Positions 8,582-17,996 are shown, counted from the stretch's first letter. The stretch is DNA of 29,925 bases from SZUA-426 sp041666155 (GCA_041666155.1 JBAYHM010000013.1:1-29925), one strand, 5' to 3'. Program-made: numbers and translations. The notes: a model not told the origin generated them from the letters alone.

Positions 8582-8595
8582 TCGGTTCGGTCGCT

Positions 8596-10278
8596 TTAAA
8601 ATTCCTCAAACTCGTCATCGGCGACTTTTTCCGCCGGCACCGGAACCATCTTCAAAGTCTTGGGAGCTTCCTTCACGGCGACTTTTGAATCCTCAGTTTT
8701 CGGTTTCCTTGTCGCTTGGGCGGAGACGACCGGTGCCGCTTCCTTCCGCTGTCCGATCTTGAAGAAGGAGACCGTCTGACGCAGCGATCGCGCCTGAGAA
8801 GACAAATTCTCAGCCATCGCGGACAGTTGCTCAGAGGCCGACGCGTTCTGCTGGATGACTTGGTCCAGCTGGAGTACGGCCGAATTGATCTGCGAGGCGC
8901 CTGCCTCCTGTTCTCGGTTGGAGGCGACGATTTCCTGCACCAGCTCATTTGTTTTGCGGATATCCGGCACAATGCGGCCGATCAGTTTTCCCGCGTCTTC
9001 GGCGACGGAAACCGAGTGTTTGGACAGCTCCGTGATTTCCCCCGCGGAACGCTGGCTCCGTTCCGCCAATTTGCGAACCTCGCTCGCGACGACCGCGAAT
9101 CCCCTCCCCGCGTCTCCGGCTCGGGCGGCCTCGATTGCCGCGTTGAGGGCGAGCAGGTTCGTCTGCCGTGCGATCTCCTCGATAATCGCGATTTTTCCGG
9201 AGATATCCTTCATCGCCATGACTGTCTGAGTGACCGACTCTCCGCCTTTGGCTCCGTCTTGCGCCGATGCGCCTGAGATGCGCCCGGTCTCAATCGCGTT
9301 CTCCGCGTTCTGGCGTATATTGGAGACCATTTCTTCCATCGATGAAGAGAGCTCCTCAACGCTCGCCGCCTGGCGGGTGGCGCCTTCACTCAGAGACATT
9401 GCGGAAGAAGAAACCTGCCCGGATTCATCGTCGATGCCGATAGCGGACTTGTCGATTTTTGCAACGATGTTTGAAAGATTCTCGTTCATGGAAGCAAGCG
9501 CGCGGGCAAGTTGCCCGAATTCGTCGCCTCGTTCCAAGACTGCCGGCGCGATGGTCCCCGAGAGGTCGCCGCCCGCGATTTGGTCGGCGAAACCCGCGGA
9601 GGCGGCGAGCGCGTTACGGATGCTCCTGGACAATACGAACGCGACAATGAGCGCGATCGCGACCGTCAGAGCGGAAATGAGCGCCAAGAGCAACGCTGAG
9701 CGGTTGAACGCGGTTTTCGCGGCGGCCGCTTCCTTGGACGCTTTATCCAGCGTGAGCTCTTCTAGTTTATTCAAATATTCGCGGGTTTCGTCGAAGCCCG
9801 CTGCCGCCGCTCCGAAAGACAGCGCGAATGCCGCTTCCCGGTCCTTCGCGTCGGAAGAGGCGGCTAGAGAGACGACGCGGAGGGACAGCTGTTCCCACTT
9901 CGCCCGTGCGCCTTTATAGGCGTCATAGAGCTTTTTTTCTTCCGCGCCGGGGGAGAGGGCAATGAATTTGTCGATGCGCTCGGTCGATTGGCCTGAGTTT
10001 TCCGCGTGGGCGGCCTTCTGATCTTTCACCCTGCCGTCGCCCGGAGGCAACGCCAAAAGCGAACGCTCGGCGACAAGCAGCTGCTGCAGATCCCGGTCCG
10101 CTTGATCGAGGGCGTCGATCGAGGGGATTTTGACGAGGAACATATTCTCAACACCCTTCATCAACTCAGCCATATTCAGATAACCGGTAAGCGAAATAGC
10201 CACCATGAACACGACCATCGCCAAATAACCGAAGCCGAGTTTGAGTCCCATAGAAATACCGCCAACTCGTGTTCTCAT
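8596..10278 (-). CDS. Methyl-accepting chemotaxis protein
   Basis: A 560-residue membrane chemoreceptor. TM1 is at about residues 11-33 and TM2 at about 192-216, enclosing a roughly 160-residue periplasmic helical bundle of the 4HB type. A HAMP domain follows, then the cytoplasmic coiled coil whose signalling tip is unmistakable around Asn374 (EIARQTNLLALNAAIEAARA, GRGFAVVASEVRKLAERS). It ends in DDEFEEF without a CheR/CheB-binding NWETF-like pentapeptide. The start at 10278 is chosen because AAGGAG lies 7 nt upstream; an in-frame ATG 11 codons earlier has no ribosome site. Ligand unknown; its place beside sugar-uptake and sensor genes suggests sugar-related taxis. Confidence 0.93.
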   Translation of the reverse strand: MRTRVGGISMGLKLGFGYLAMVVFMVAISLTGYLNMAELMKGVENMFLVKIPSIDALDQADRDLQQLLVAERSLLALPPGDGRVKDQKAAHAENSGQSTERIDKFIALSPGAEEKKLYDAYKGARAKWEQLSLRVVSLAASSDAKDREAAFALSFGAAAAGFDETREYLNKLEELTLDKASKEAAAAKTAFNRSALLLALISALTVAIALIVAFVLSRSIRNALAASAGFADQIAGGDLSGTIAPAVLERGDEFGQLARALASMNENLSNIVAKIDKSAIGIDDESGQVSSSAMSLSEGATRQAASVEELSSSMEEMVSNIRQNAENAIETGRISGASAQDGAKGGESVTQTVMAMKDISGKIAIIEEIARQTNLLALNAAIEAARAGDAGRGFAVVASEVRKLAERSQRSAGEITELSKHSVSVAEDAGKLIGRIVPDIRKTNELVQEIVASNREQEAGASQINSAVLQLDQVIQQNASASEQLSAMAENLSSQARSLRQTVSFFKIGQRKEAAPVVSAQATRKPKTEDSKVAVKEAPKTLKMVPVPAEKVADDEFEEF

Positions 10279-10496
10279 CGCTTTGCTCCTTGCGCTTCCA
10301 GTATAGCTCATGAGTTGCGCGTATGGTAATACAAATTCCTTACCGTGCCGGTCATAAACTACGGCAGCGCTAACAGTAAGTTTCTACTTTTTGATATCCG
10401 GTATACGAAACGGCTCCAGGAACGCAATCATCGCCAATCCGTTCGATCATGGGTTATACTGTTTATTAGTTAACTCCTGAAGACTGGGAAACGCTG

Positions 10497-12263
10497 GTGA
10501 AGCTATTTTTTCATCTGAAGATTCGCACGAAATTCTTTCTGACTCATATGGCGATCATCGTGCTTCTCCTTCTGTGCATTTCGATCGTGTTGTTGGGAGC
10601 GCAGCAGAAGAGCATTCGCATGAACGCGGAAGAATTCTCCTCCGAATTGGTTCGGCAAGCGGCGACAATCATAGAATACCGCGCGCGCGATCTTGAGAAT
10701 TTTACCTTTTCCATCACAAACGACGCGCGGCTCCACAAGGCGATAACCGCTTTCGACGCTTCATTCGACCGGGACCAACCCGGGCCCGTCTCCGATCTGC
10801 TCAACATCGTGAACGGCTATGCCGCGCTGGATAAATTCGTCCGAGGATATGGAGTTGTTTTGTTATCGGGAGCGTACCTTGTCCTCGATAAGGAAAGAAA
10901 TGATTTTCATCGGGGAAAGGGCCGCATGGCTGAATATCCGGAATTGGAAATGATTCGAGAATCAATGCGATCGTCCGGCGATATGACCGCTTGGTTTCGG
11001 CATCCCTCGGACAGTCGCTTGGTCTATTTTGCCCGTCGTATAGTGGTCGTGGACAGCTTCACGACTTTGGGTTTTTTTATCGTAAAGATCGATTCCGATT
11101 ATTTTCGCGCGACGATGCAGGAAGACTCCATGTTCCTACATGGCGCCGAAGTTCTCTCCCAAACGCCCGATGGATCGATTCTATTCTCTACACTCGATGA
11201 ACGGAAGTTACATGAAAGATACATCGCCTACGAAGCGCGTATAGGGAAAGCCTTTCGTCACGATTCGCGTTTCCATTTCTCCGATTCTGATTTTATCCTT
11301 TCCGGATTCACTACGGGCATAAAAGGATGGCGAGTCATCTCCGTAGTCCCGATGCAAAATCTTCTTCACTACGAATACATCACTCGCTTTGCGATAGGCC
11401 TTGTAATTGGAATTTCATTGCTGGTCTCGTCGGCATTGTCGTTCGGGCTTTCTTCAAGAATAACCGCTGATATCAAGGCTTTGGAAATGAGCATGAGGGA
11501 GATCGAGAAGGGAAACTTTAACATTCGGATGGAACCGCGTTCGCGCGACGAGATCGGCGCGTTGGCCGTTCGTTTTAATATTATGGCCGTAAAGATCGAC
11601 GAGCTGATCAATACTGTTTTTAATGAACGGCTCGAAAAACAGCGTTTGGAATTCCAGGCTTTGTTGGCGCAGATAAATCCGCATTTCTTGTACAACACGC
11701 TCGGCTCCATCAAATGGCTTGCGCACAAGAAAGGACAAACGCAGTTGGAGGATATGACCGGCATGCTCATCGCGCTGCTTCGTTATTCGCTCAACGATAG
11801 GGGCTTTGCCCTACTTCGCGAGGAGCTGGACCATATCGATAACTATCTTACTTTACAGAAGCACCGCTTCGAGGATAGGTTTTCCGTTAGCTATGAGATC
11901 GCCGAAGACGCATCCGATTTGACCGTCCCGCGATTTATTCTCCAGCCATTAGTCGAGAACGCCCTCTTTCATGGAACACGAATGTCGAAAGGCGGCGATG
12001 TCATTACGATTCGCGCCTTCTTTTCAGGTTCGGATATTCTGGTACTTGAGGTAGCCGACGATGGTCCCGGATTTAGGGAGGAGGAGACGATGGGCACCGA
12101 GTCTCAACCCGGTTCCCGGATAGGAATAAAGAACATCCGAGAACGCTTGCGGCTCCACTTCGGGAACAGCGCTTCCTTGACATTCGTATCGGTCGAGGGG
12201 CACGGAACCACGGCGCATGTCGAGCTCCCCGTCCGGAGGGATGATCTTGTCGTTACCGTATAA
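10497..12263 (+). CDS. YesM-type sensor histidine kinase
   Basis: A 588-residue membrane kinase of the His_kinase (PF06580)/YesM family. TM1 lies at about residues 13-33, a large extracellular sensor at 34-290, TM2 at about 296-318, HAMP to about 370, then the phosphoacceptor motif with His396 in INPHFLYNTL. The ATPase domain has LQPLVENALFHG (N box), DDGPGF (G1) and GIGLKN-like GIKNIRERLRLHFG. The start codon is GTG (10497-10499); the ribosome site is weak. The response-regulator gene overlaps its 3' end. In this family the partner controls nearby carbohydrate ABC transporters, which fits the operon that faces it. Confidence 0.92.
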   Translation: MKLFFHLKIRTKFFLTHMAIIVLLLLCISIVLLGAQQKSIRMNAEEFSSELVRQAATIIEYRARDLENFTFSITNDARLHKAITAFDASFDRDQPGPVSDLLNIVNGYAALDKFVRGYGVVLLSGAYLVLDKERNDFHRGKGRMAEYPELEMIRESMRSSGDMTAWFRHPSDSRLVYFARRIVVVDSFTTLGFFIVKIDSDYFRATMQEDSMFLHGAEVLSQTPDGSILFSTLDERKLHERYIAYEARIGKAFRHDSRFHFSDSDFILSGFTTGIKGWRVISVVPMQNLLHYEYITRFAIGLVIGISLLVSSALSFGLSSRITADIKALEMSMREIEKGNFNIRMEPRSRDEIGALAVRFNIMAVKIDELINTVFNERLEKQRLEFQALLAQINPHFLYNTLGSIKWLAHKKGQTQLEDMTGMLIALLRYSLNDRGFALLREELDHIDNYLTLQKHRFEDRFSVSYEIAEDASDLTVPRFILQPLVENALFHGTRMSKGGDVITIRAFFSGSDILVLEVADDGPGFREEETMGTESQPGSRIGIKNIRERLRLHFGNSASLTFVSVEGHGTTAHVELPVRRDDLVVTV

Positions 12264-13836
12264 ACTCTTGATAGTCGAAGACGACGTTATGTACCGCTAT
12301 GCCGTCAAGACGCTGATCGACCAATCGGAGGGGCGTTACCGTTTTCTGGAAGAAGCGATAAACGGGCGCCATGCGCTGGAGATCATCGCTCGCGAGAGTC
12401 CTGACATTATCATTACCGACATGTCCATGCCGGAAATGGACGGCGTGGAATTGATCCGCCGCGTCAAGGCAAGCGCGCCGGAGATAAAGATTCTCGTCCT
12501 GAGCGCGTATGACGATTTCCATTTCGTGAAAGAAGCCTTGAAGCTCGGCGCCGAGGATTATTTGTTGAAGTACGAGCTCGAAGAGCGCGGCGTTAACGAT
12601 CTGCTCCGTAAGACCTGCGACAAGATCAAACGTGAACGCGAGTTCGGCCGACGCGATTCCTTCATCCGCGAGAATACGGCGAACCTGATCGACGGCGTTT
12701 TTCGTAAAATCGTAGCGCAAGGGGAAACGAATTCTGAAAAGATCGATAAATTCATGGATCAGCTTTTCCCAGGTAAGGGAGGATTTCCCGTCGGCTTGGC
12801 GGTTTTCAGAACGACGATCGACGAACGTTCGAAAAAAACCAACCGCGAAATTCACCACGGCGTTCTTCACGAGCTTCTTCAGGGTAATTCCCGATTATAC
12901 CTGACCGAGGCCGAGGACGGCGTCTTCGTCGCAATAATCAATCTTACATCGATCCCTAATCCCGAGGAGATTTTGAATGGATTCCGGTTGACGCTGCGGC
13001 GTGCGGCGGAGGCGCTCTCTTCCGATATCGGAACCGAAGTACACGTTGGTCTGAGCCGAATTATAACCGACGGTGTATCCTTAGCCGACCGATACTTGAG
13101 AGCATATCGCCTGACGGAAAAAGGATTCTACCTATCCAAGTCCGCCGTTTTCAGCGAGGCCGATGTGTATGAACGCGTGGCCGACGAAATCGATTGGACG
13201 GCTTTCGTAAAGGAAATCGTCGCCGCATCGGACGCGGATGACACGCGGGTGGCGGTCGAGAAAGCGATAGAATTATTCGCTCTATTCCGCTCCGTACGTC
13301 CCGACTTGGACGTGCTTGACGCGGCCGTTCGTGATCTCTTTTCGGAACTCTTTGTATCGGCGAAGAGGAGGAAGATCGACTTCGCCGAGGCGACAGGGTG
13401 CGTAAAAATACCGTCCCGCTCACGCGATGCTGCCGTTCGACTCGACGACCTTGAACATTTCGTCATCACTTGTCTTGAAAATCTGTCTTCCGGCACGGCG
13501 AAGACGGAATTGGAATATCGGCGGGAGATACGTCTCGCGATCGATTATATCAAACGCAATTATCGATCGGAAGTGCAATTGCCGGTTCTTGCCGCGAAAC
13601 TCGGACTAAGTCCAAATTATCTTTGTAGTCTTTTCAGGAAGGAGACGGGCATGCGCCTCGTAGAATATCTGCATAAGGTCAGGATCAACGAAGCAATCGT
13701 GTTGCTCAAGAGTACCAATCTCAGAGTCTATGAAATCGCTGATCGGACGGGGTTTCGCTCCGCGTCCAATTTTTGTCGTATTTTCAAGGAAGTCACGGGC
13801 GGACCGATCTCCGACTTTCGCAAGACAATTACCTAA
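12241..13836 (+). CDS. YesN-type response regulator (REC + AraC HTH)
   Basis: A protein of about 531 residues. The receiver domain has the acidic pair in LLIVEDD and the phosphoacceptor Asp60 in IIITDMSMPEMDG, then LSAYDDF and LLKYE. A long linker domain is followed by an AraC DNA-binding domain ending FCRIFKEVTGGPISDFR. Start choice is open: ATG 12217 has no ribosome site, ATG 12241 directly abuts GGAGGG, and TTG 12247 has that GGAGGG at the proper 6-nt distance. I list 12241; TTG 12247 (giving SLPYKLLIVEDD) is a real alternative. It overlaps the kinase by about 20 bp, so the two are translationally coupled. The 3' end overlaps the convergent EamA gene by 8 bp. Confidence 0.9.
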   Translation: MILSLPYKLLIVEDDVMYRYAVKTLIDQSEGRYRFLEEAINGRHALEIIARESPDIIITDMSMPEMDGVELIRRVKASAPEIKILVLSAYDDFHFVKEALKLGAEDYLLKYELEERGVNDLLRKTCDKIKREREFGRRDSFIRENTANLIDGVFRKIVAQGETNSEKIDKFMDQLFPGKGGFPVGLAVFRTTIDERSKKTNREIHHGVLHELLQGNSRLYLTEAEDGVFVAIINLTSIPNPEEILNGFRLTLRRAAEALSSDIGTEVHVGLSRIITDGVSLADRYLRAYRLTEKGFYLSKSAVFSEADVYERVADEIDWTAFVKEIVAASDADDTRVAVEKAIELFALFRSVRPDLDVLDAAVRDLFSELFVSAKRRKIDFAEATGCVKIPSRSRDAAVRLDDLEHFVITCLENLSSGTAKTELEYRREIRLAIDYIKRNYRSEVQLPVLAAKLGLSPNYLCSLFRKETGMRLVEYLHKVRINEAIVLLKSTNLRVYEIADRTGFRSASNFCRIFKEVTGGPISDFRKTIT

Positions 13837-14710
13837 TCGGTTTTCGCAAAACAAGATAGATGCCGACTAAAATGAGCGGCGTCCCGACAAGGAATGAAAA
13901 AGTCGGCGTCTCCCTTAAATACAGGAAAGCGAACAACGCCGCCAAGGCGGGCTTGAAAAAGAAGACGGTTGATCCCGCGCCTACTCCCGTATATCCGAGT
14001 CCTTTGAAATAGAGGAAATAGGCGATGCCCGTGACGCAAATCGCCAAGTACGCGACCTGCGGAGCGACGGCCGGATCGAATCGGACGATCGGGATATGAA
14101 AGATAAGCAAAAAGGGCAATACGGCCAGACTCCCCAGTAGGAACGACCAGGCATTCATTTTGAGGCTTCCGATAGAAAGGCTCATGGAACGCGCCAGATA
14201 CGTGTAGACTGCGAATAGGATCGATGCGGCCAAGGCCGTAAGCGCGCTCGCATCCAATCGTAATCCGTCGCGAATGCCTGGAAATAAAACCGTGATCATA
14301 CCCAAAAGGGCTAGCGCCAGCGCGACGCATTTTGTCAAGGTGAGTTTTTCCTTCCCGGTCGCCCCTGCGATGAGAACCACGAAGACAGGATTGCAACTGA
14401 AGATGAGCGCGATTGTTGACGCTCGAGATCCGGGCAGGAATAGGCTCAGCTGAAGCAGGTTCATGGCGGCCCCGACGTTGAGCACGCCGAGGAAAAAAAG
14501 CCCGGGAAGCTTACGTATCGGCGGCGCCGCTTCCCTTCGGACGCAGAGCGCCAGGAACATTACGATGCCGCCGATGAAGAAACGAAGAAAAGTCAGCTGG
14601 AACGGATCTATGCGGCCCGACAAGCTCTTTCCGACGACCTCAAGAGTACTGAAAAGCAGGATGGTCCCGGATAGCGCGAAGGCTCCTTTTGGGGTTGGTG
14701 AAAGGCTCAT
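13829..14710 (-). CDS. EamA/DMT-family transporter
   Basis: A 293-residue integral membrane protein with about ten transmembrane helices in two EamA repeats (GTILLFSTLEVVGKSLSG with FLRFFIGGIVMFLALCV; ALAALFAFLYLRETPTFSFL with PLILVGIYLVL). Members export or import small metabolites by an uncoupled or proton-coupled route; the substrate is not predictable. The start ATG overlaps the stop of a short upstream reading frame (ATGA at 14707-14710), and there is no ribosome site of its own, so translation probably depends on that frame. It is the last gene of the sugar ABC operon and converges on the response regulator with an 8-bp overlap. Confidence 0.88.
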   Translation of the reverse strand: MSLSPTPKGAFALSGTILLFSTLEVVGKSLSGRIDPFQLTFLRFFIGGIVMFLALCVRREAAPPIRKLPGLFFLGVLNVGAAMNLLQLSLFLPGSRASTIALIFSCNPVFVVLIAGATGKEKLTLTKCVALALALLGMITVLFPGIRDGLRLDASALTALAASILFAVYTYLARSMSLSIGSLKMNAWSFLLGSLAVLPFLLIFHIPIVRFDPAVAPQVAYLAICVTGIAYFLYFKGLGYTGVGAGSTVFFFKPALAALFAFLYLRETPTFSFLVGTPLILVGIYLVLRKPIR

Positions 14711-14802
14711 CTGGAAGACCCGGACGTCGAGGGCAAGATCGCGTATAGGGATGTTGAAGTTCCAACGGCTTCCGAGAAGAAATGAAGTTGCGCGAATGCC
14801 AT
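14707..14802 (-). pseudogene. Truncated N-terminus of a tributyrin-esterase-like hydrolase (31 codons), coupled to EamA gene
   Basis: ATG 14800-14802 with GAGGAG 6 nt upstream opens a 31-codon frame that begins MAFAQLHFFSEAVGTSTSLY and continues AILPSTSG before stopping at TGA 14707-14709. The opening strongly recalls the first strand of the EstA/tributyrin-esterase alpha/beta hydrolases (M.....FFS..LG...S..VILP). None of the catalytic region follows; the frame ends exactly at the EamA start (ATGA). It begins 39 bp after the permease stop, where a fourth operon gene would be expected. I infer a deletion that removed most of an esterase gene and left its start and ribosome site driving the EamA gene. 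The alternative is a real leader peptide. Confidence 0.6.
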
Positions 14803-14841
14803 ATCCGACTCCTCACTTACAGGATCGTATTTATATCCGAC

Positions 14842-15675
14842 TCAACCTTTCACCGCGCCGATGGTCAATCCTTCCGTGATATATTTTTGCAGCACGAAAT
14901 AGAGCAGCAGGATCGGTGTCATGGAGAGCGTAAAAAGAGCGAACGCGAGATTCAATTGCGCGCTGTTCTCGCTGAAGAAAAAGAACTGCGTCAACGGTAA
15001 AGTTCTGACTGCCGCTTTCTGCAAGATTAGGATGGCGGTTTGGAAATCGTTCCATAAGTATAAAGAGTTGAGAATGACCGCCGTGGCGATGATCGGTTTC
15101 AATAGGGGGGACACGATCATGAAGAATATCCGATAGCGTCCCGCCCCATCTATTTGGGCCGCTTGTTCAATTTCCACGGGAACTGTTTTTACGAAACCGG
15201 TCATGATGAGAATGCTGAACGGGATAAGGAATCCGATGCGAGTTAGGGAGAAGCCCGCGAGGGTATTGATCAGATGCCATTTTTTGAGGTTCACGTACAG
15301 AGGCAGCATGAGCGTTTGGAACGGGATCAGAATGGTACCGAGGAAGAGGTAGTACCAAGCATTATAGAATCGGTTGTTTTTCCTGGCGATGATGTAGGAC
15401 GCGGTTGTGCATATCAGAGTCAATACGATCACGGCCGGTACGGTAGTGAGGATGCTGTTCTTGAGCGCGAGGAAGAAGTTCGCCATCTCCATCGCTTCCG
15501 TGAAATTGCTCAAATGGAATATCGTTGGGAACGCAAGGCCCGTTTTAGTGATTTCTTCCCTGGTTTTCACCGAATAGCAGAGCGTGATGTAGAAAGGCGC
15601 CAAAAAAAGCGCCGCTAAAATTACTTTTACAAAAATGGCAACCGGCCGAAATCGGGATCGGGTTTGAAGCTTCAT
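14842..15675 (-). CDS. Carbohydrate ABC transporter permease (CUT1, MalG/UgpE-like)
   Basis: A 277-residue membrane protein with six predicted helices; the first is VAIFVKVILAALFLAPFYIT. The cytoplasmic EAA loop is visible as EIEQAAQIDGAGRYRIFFMI followed by P at the usual position. It pairs with the preceding permease and the binding protein to import a sugar or oligosaccharide. The frame is open much further upstream, but ATG 15675 has AAGGAG 8 nt before it and overlaps the upstream permease stop (ATGA), so this start is firm. No ATPase gene is present; CUT1 systems often share an MsmK-type ATPase encoded elsewhere. Confidence 0.92.
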   Translation of the reverse strand: MKLQTRSRFRPVAIFVKVILAALFLAPFYITLCYSVKTREEITKTGLAFPTIFHLSNFTEAMEMANFFLALKNSILTTVPAVIVLTLICTTASYIIARKNNRFYNAWYYLFLGTILIPFQTLMLPLYVNLKKWHLINTLAGFSLTRIGFLIPFSILIMTGFVKTVPVEIEQAAQIDGAGRYRIFFMIVSPLLKPIIATAVILNSLYLWNDFQTAILILQKAAVRTLPLTQFFFFSENSAQLNLAFALFTLSMTPILLLYFVLQKYITEGLTIGAVKG

Positions 15676-16544
15676 AGTTCGATCTCCTTGTTTCGCATAG
15701 CGCGGGTGACTGAAGAGGTCAAAATGAAGACGAAGAAGGTGAACAGAAACGCGGCGGCCTGTCCGTATCCGGCTTTGTAATAATGGAAAATATTGTTGTA
15801 CACGCACAGGGCGATGGTCTCCGAAGCCTGCCCCGGTCCGCCGTTGGTCGCGGCCATTGGGTAGTCGAATACTTTGAGTCCCCACGCGAGGAGGAGCGTG
15901 ACGTTCGCCGTTACCGCGGACATGATACAAGGAAGTGTAATGCCGAAGAACGTTCGTAATCTTCCCGCGCCCTCGATCTGCGCGGCTTCATAAAAATCGC
16001 TTGGAACCGCGAGTAGCGCAGCGATATAGATAACCATGCAGTAACCCGCATCTCTCCAAACGGATATCGCCGAAAGACCGGCAATGACCCAAGTCGTACT
16101 GCCTAACGGACTCGGAATATTGAAATACCGGTACACAACATCGTTGTATAAAAATGCCCAGATGAAAGCGGAAAGCACGAGGCTCGTGACAAAGGGCATA
16201 AAAAAAATCGTTCGTAGTATACTGTGGAACCGACTCGCCCGGTGGATAATTAAAGCGATCGCGAGTCCAATCGCATTACTCATAATGACCGATAACGCGG
16301 TAAATTGCAGAGTTCTCAAGAGTGCGGAAAGCAGCGATTTATCCGAAAAAAGGTCGATGAAATTCGACATGCCGATCCAGGTTTTTTCTTTGCTGAAACC
16401 GTCCCATTTAAAGAAAGACATCGGGATTCCCTGAATGAAAGGCAGTACGACAAAAAAGAAGAATAAGAAAGCGGCGGGCAACAGGAACGAGAAACTGACA
16501 AGTTCCTCAATCGCCCGATGTTTCAGCGACGTTCTATGGACCAT
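15672..16544 (-). CDS. Carbohydrate ABC transporter permease (CUT1, MalF/UgpA-like)
   Basis: A 290-residue membrane protein with six predicted helices, beginning with VSFSFLLPAAFLFFFFVVLP. The EAA loop reads FYEAAQIEGAGRLRTFFGIT followed by LP. The N-terminal region has the IPMSFFKWDGFS...WIGMSNF pattern typical of MsmF/UgpA-type subunits. GAGG lies about 7 nt before ATG 16544. It overlaps the second permease by ATGA and follows the binding-protein gene after an 86-bp gap holding a strong stem-loop. Confidence 0.92.
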   Translation of the reverse strand: MVHRTSLKHRAIEELVSFSFLLPAAFLFFFFVVLPFIQGIPMSFFKWDGFSKEKTWIGMSNFIDLFSDKSLLSALLRTLQFTALSVIMSNAIGLAIALIIHRASRFHSILRTIFFMPFVTSLVLSAFIWAFLYNDVVYRYFNIPSPLGSTTWVIAGLSAISVWRDAGYCMVIYIAALLAVPSDFYEAAQIEGAGRLRTFFGITLPCIMSAVTANVTLLLAWGLKVFDYPMAATNGGPGQASETIALCVYNNIFHYYKAGYGQAAAFLFTFFVFILTSSVTRAMRNKEIEL

Positions 16545-16591
16545 AAGAATCCTCAGGGGAGAGCGTCCGTGACGGGACGATCAGTCGGATT

Positions 16592-16620
16592 TTCGGGCGG
16601 CCGCATCGGAGCCGCCCGAA
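16592..16620 (-). other. Stem-loop between binding-protein and permease genes
   Basis: TTCGGGCGGC, a 9-nt loop, then GCCGCCCGAA form a perfect 10-bp GC-rich stem. No T-tract follows on the minus strand. In transporter operons such a stem typically protects the 3' end of the upstream message or terminates partially, raising binding-protein levels over the permeases (as between malE and malF). That role here is inferred. Confidence 0.6.
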
Positions 16621-16630
16621 TGGAAAATTT

Positions 16631-17923
16631 TTATTTGATTTGAGCGAATTCGGCGTCCAAATCTTGAATGAACTTATCGATATCCTTTCGTTTCTCGGCG
16701 GGGAGCGCGGCGAAGAGCTGAATATTCGCGCGCATTTTCTGTCGGTATTCGCCCGAGAATTCGATGAGTCTACTTCTTTGAATGGTGCGATTGTCCGTCA
16801 ACAAAGTGGAGAAATCCAATTGGACGGCGTTTTCTTTAGGCACCGGCGCGCCCGCGATAGAGCTGATCATTTTCGCTTTCTCCATCCATATATTTGTGTT
16901 GGCGTTTGACGCTAGCCCTTCAAGAAATTTATCAACGCCTTCGATGTTTTTCGTCTTGGCGTATACCATGAATACGTCGTCCAAGCCGGTGGAGGCGAGG
17001 TTTTTTGCGGGATCGTTGGACCAGGGTGTCGGGAAGAAACCGAACCGTCCTTTGGGATTCGCTTTGTATAGGTCGCCCACTATCCATCCACCGTCCATGG
17101 TCATCGCGCGTTCACCGGATGCAAGCTTATTGATGCCGGTGGCGGAATCCATGCCGAAATCGCCGGGCTCGGTATATTTAAGCAATTTGTCGTAAAGCCT
17201 GAGGGACTCGGCGAAGAGAGGGTGATCCTTGAATTTCGTCTTTTTCTCGGCGATCGACGACCACAGTATGCTCTTCGTCGCTTCCGATTGGCACAGCATC
17301 GGGTAGGCGAAACACGTATATTCAACCCAGGGAAAGTTGGCGTTCTTATACGACCGGACGAAAGGGTATACCTTATTCGCCATGAGCGTTTCGCAAATCG
17401 CAAGGTATTCGTCCAGGGTTTTCGGTACCTTTAGACCGTATTTATCGAAAACGTCTTTGTTATAGAATGTTCCATACAGTTGGATATCCAGGGGGAATCC
17501 GTAGAGTTTTCCGTTCACGCGCGCTTCATCCGCCAACCATGGAATGAGTCGTTTCATGTACGGCTTTTCACTGAGGTCCAACACTTGGCCCGCTCGTATG
17601 AGTTCCGTGTACTGGTTCGGCCAACCAGTGAATAAATCCGGCGCGTCGTCGGCCGCTATCCGCGTTTTAAGAATGCCGGTATATTGCGAATACGCGACTC
17701 CCTCGACTTCATATGAGGAATTGGGATTTTTCCCCGTGATCTCTTTAACCAACGCGGCCAAGCCGTCGTTTTTGCTCGCTTCTCCCATGTAATGAAGAAT
17801 GGTGACTTTTTGTGCCGCTGGTTTTGTTACCGCCTGGTTTTCATTTTTGCCTGAAGCCGCCGCGGCGGTGACGATGACGCACCCCAGTACGAGCGTTCCA
17901 AGGACCTTTTGGTACCCTTTCAT
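16631..17923 (-). CDS. Extracellular solute-binding protein of sugar ABC transporter (family 1)
   Basis: A 430-residue secreted binding protein. The N-terminus MKGYQKVLGTLVLGCVIVTA then AAASGKNENQ is an export signal. A VLGC motif could be a relaxed lipobox, but the hydrophobic stretch continues past the Cys, so signal peptidase I cleavage in AAAAS is also possible. The mature part shows the SBP_bac family-1 pattern: ILHYMGEASKNDGLAALVKE, DAPDLFTGWPNQYTELIRAG, GKLYGFPLDIQLYGTFYNKD, FDKYGLKVPKTLDEYLAICE. GGAGGT lies 8 nt before ATG 17923; a longer in-frame extension upstream has no ribosome site and crosses the promoter. First gene of the operon with the two permeases; sugar unknown. Confidence 0.93.
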   Translation of the reverse strand: MKGYQKVLGTLVLGCVIVTAAAASGKNENQAVTKPAAQKVTILHYMGEASKNDGLAALVKEITGKNPNSSYEVEGVAYSQYTGILKTRIAADDAPDLFTGWPNQYTELIRAGQVLDLSEKPYMKRLIPWLADEARVNGKLYGFPLDIQLYGTFYNKDVFDKYGLKVPKTLDEYLAICETLMANKVYPFVRSYKNANFPWVEYTCFAYPMLCQSEATKSILWSSIAEKKTKFKDHPLFAESLRLYDKLLKYTEPGDFGMDSATGINKLASGERAMTMDGGWIVGDLYKANPKGRFGFFPTPWSNDPAKNLASTGLDDVFMVYAKTKNIEGVDKFLEGLASNANTNIWMEKAKMISSIAGAPVPKENAVQLDFSTLLTDNRTIQRSRLIEFSGEYRQKMRANIQLFAALPAEKRKDIDKFIQDLDAEFAQIK

Positions 17924-17974
17924 GTAAGAAACCTCCTCTTTGTTCTTCACGCGGCTCGGCCGTGTATTTATCGA

Positions 17975-17992
17975 TTGTTCACCGACGAACAA
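17975..17992. promoter_or_regulatory. Operator-like inverted repeat at the binding-protein operon start site
   Basis: TTGTTC-ACCGAC-GAACAA has perfect 6-bp arms with a 6-nt spacer. It lies just downstream of the predicted -10 (17997-18002) and covers the expected transcription start, the position of a repressor site. The cognate regulator is not identified. Confidence 0.5.
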
Positions 17993-17996
17993 AGGA

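Noticed and set aside
10312..10496. Promoter and operator signals between the chemoreceptor and kinase genes
   Set aside because: TATACT elements are present (for example 10455-10460), but no acceptable -35 or convincing inverted repeat could be paired with them.
14842..15930. Longer 362-residue version of the second permease
   Set aside because: The extra 85 residues overlap the first permease out of frame and lack membrane character; AAGGAG and ATGA fix the start at 15675.
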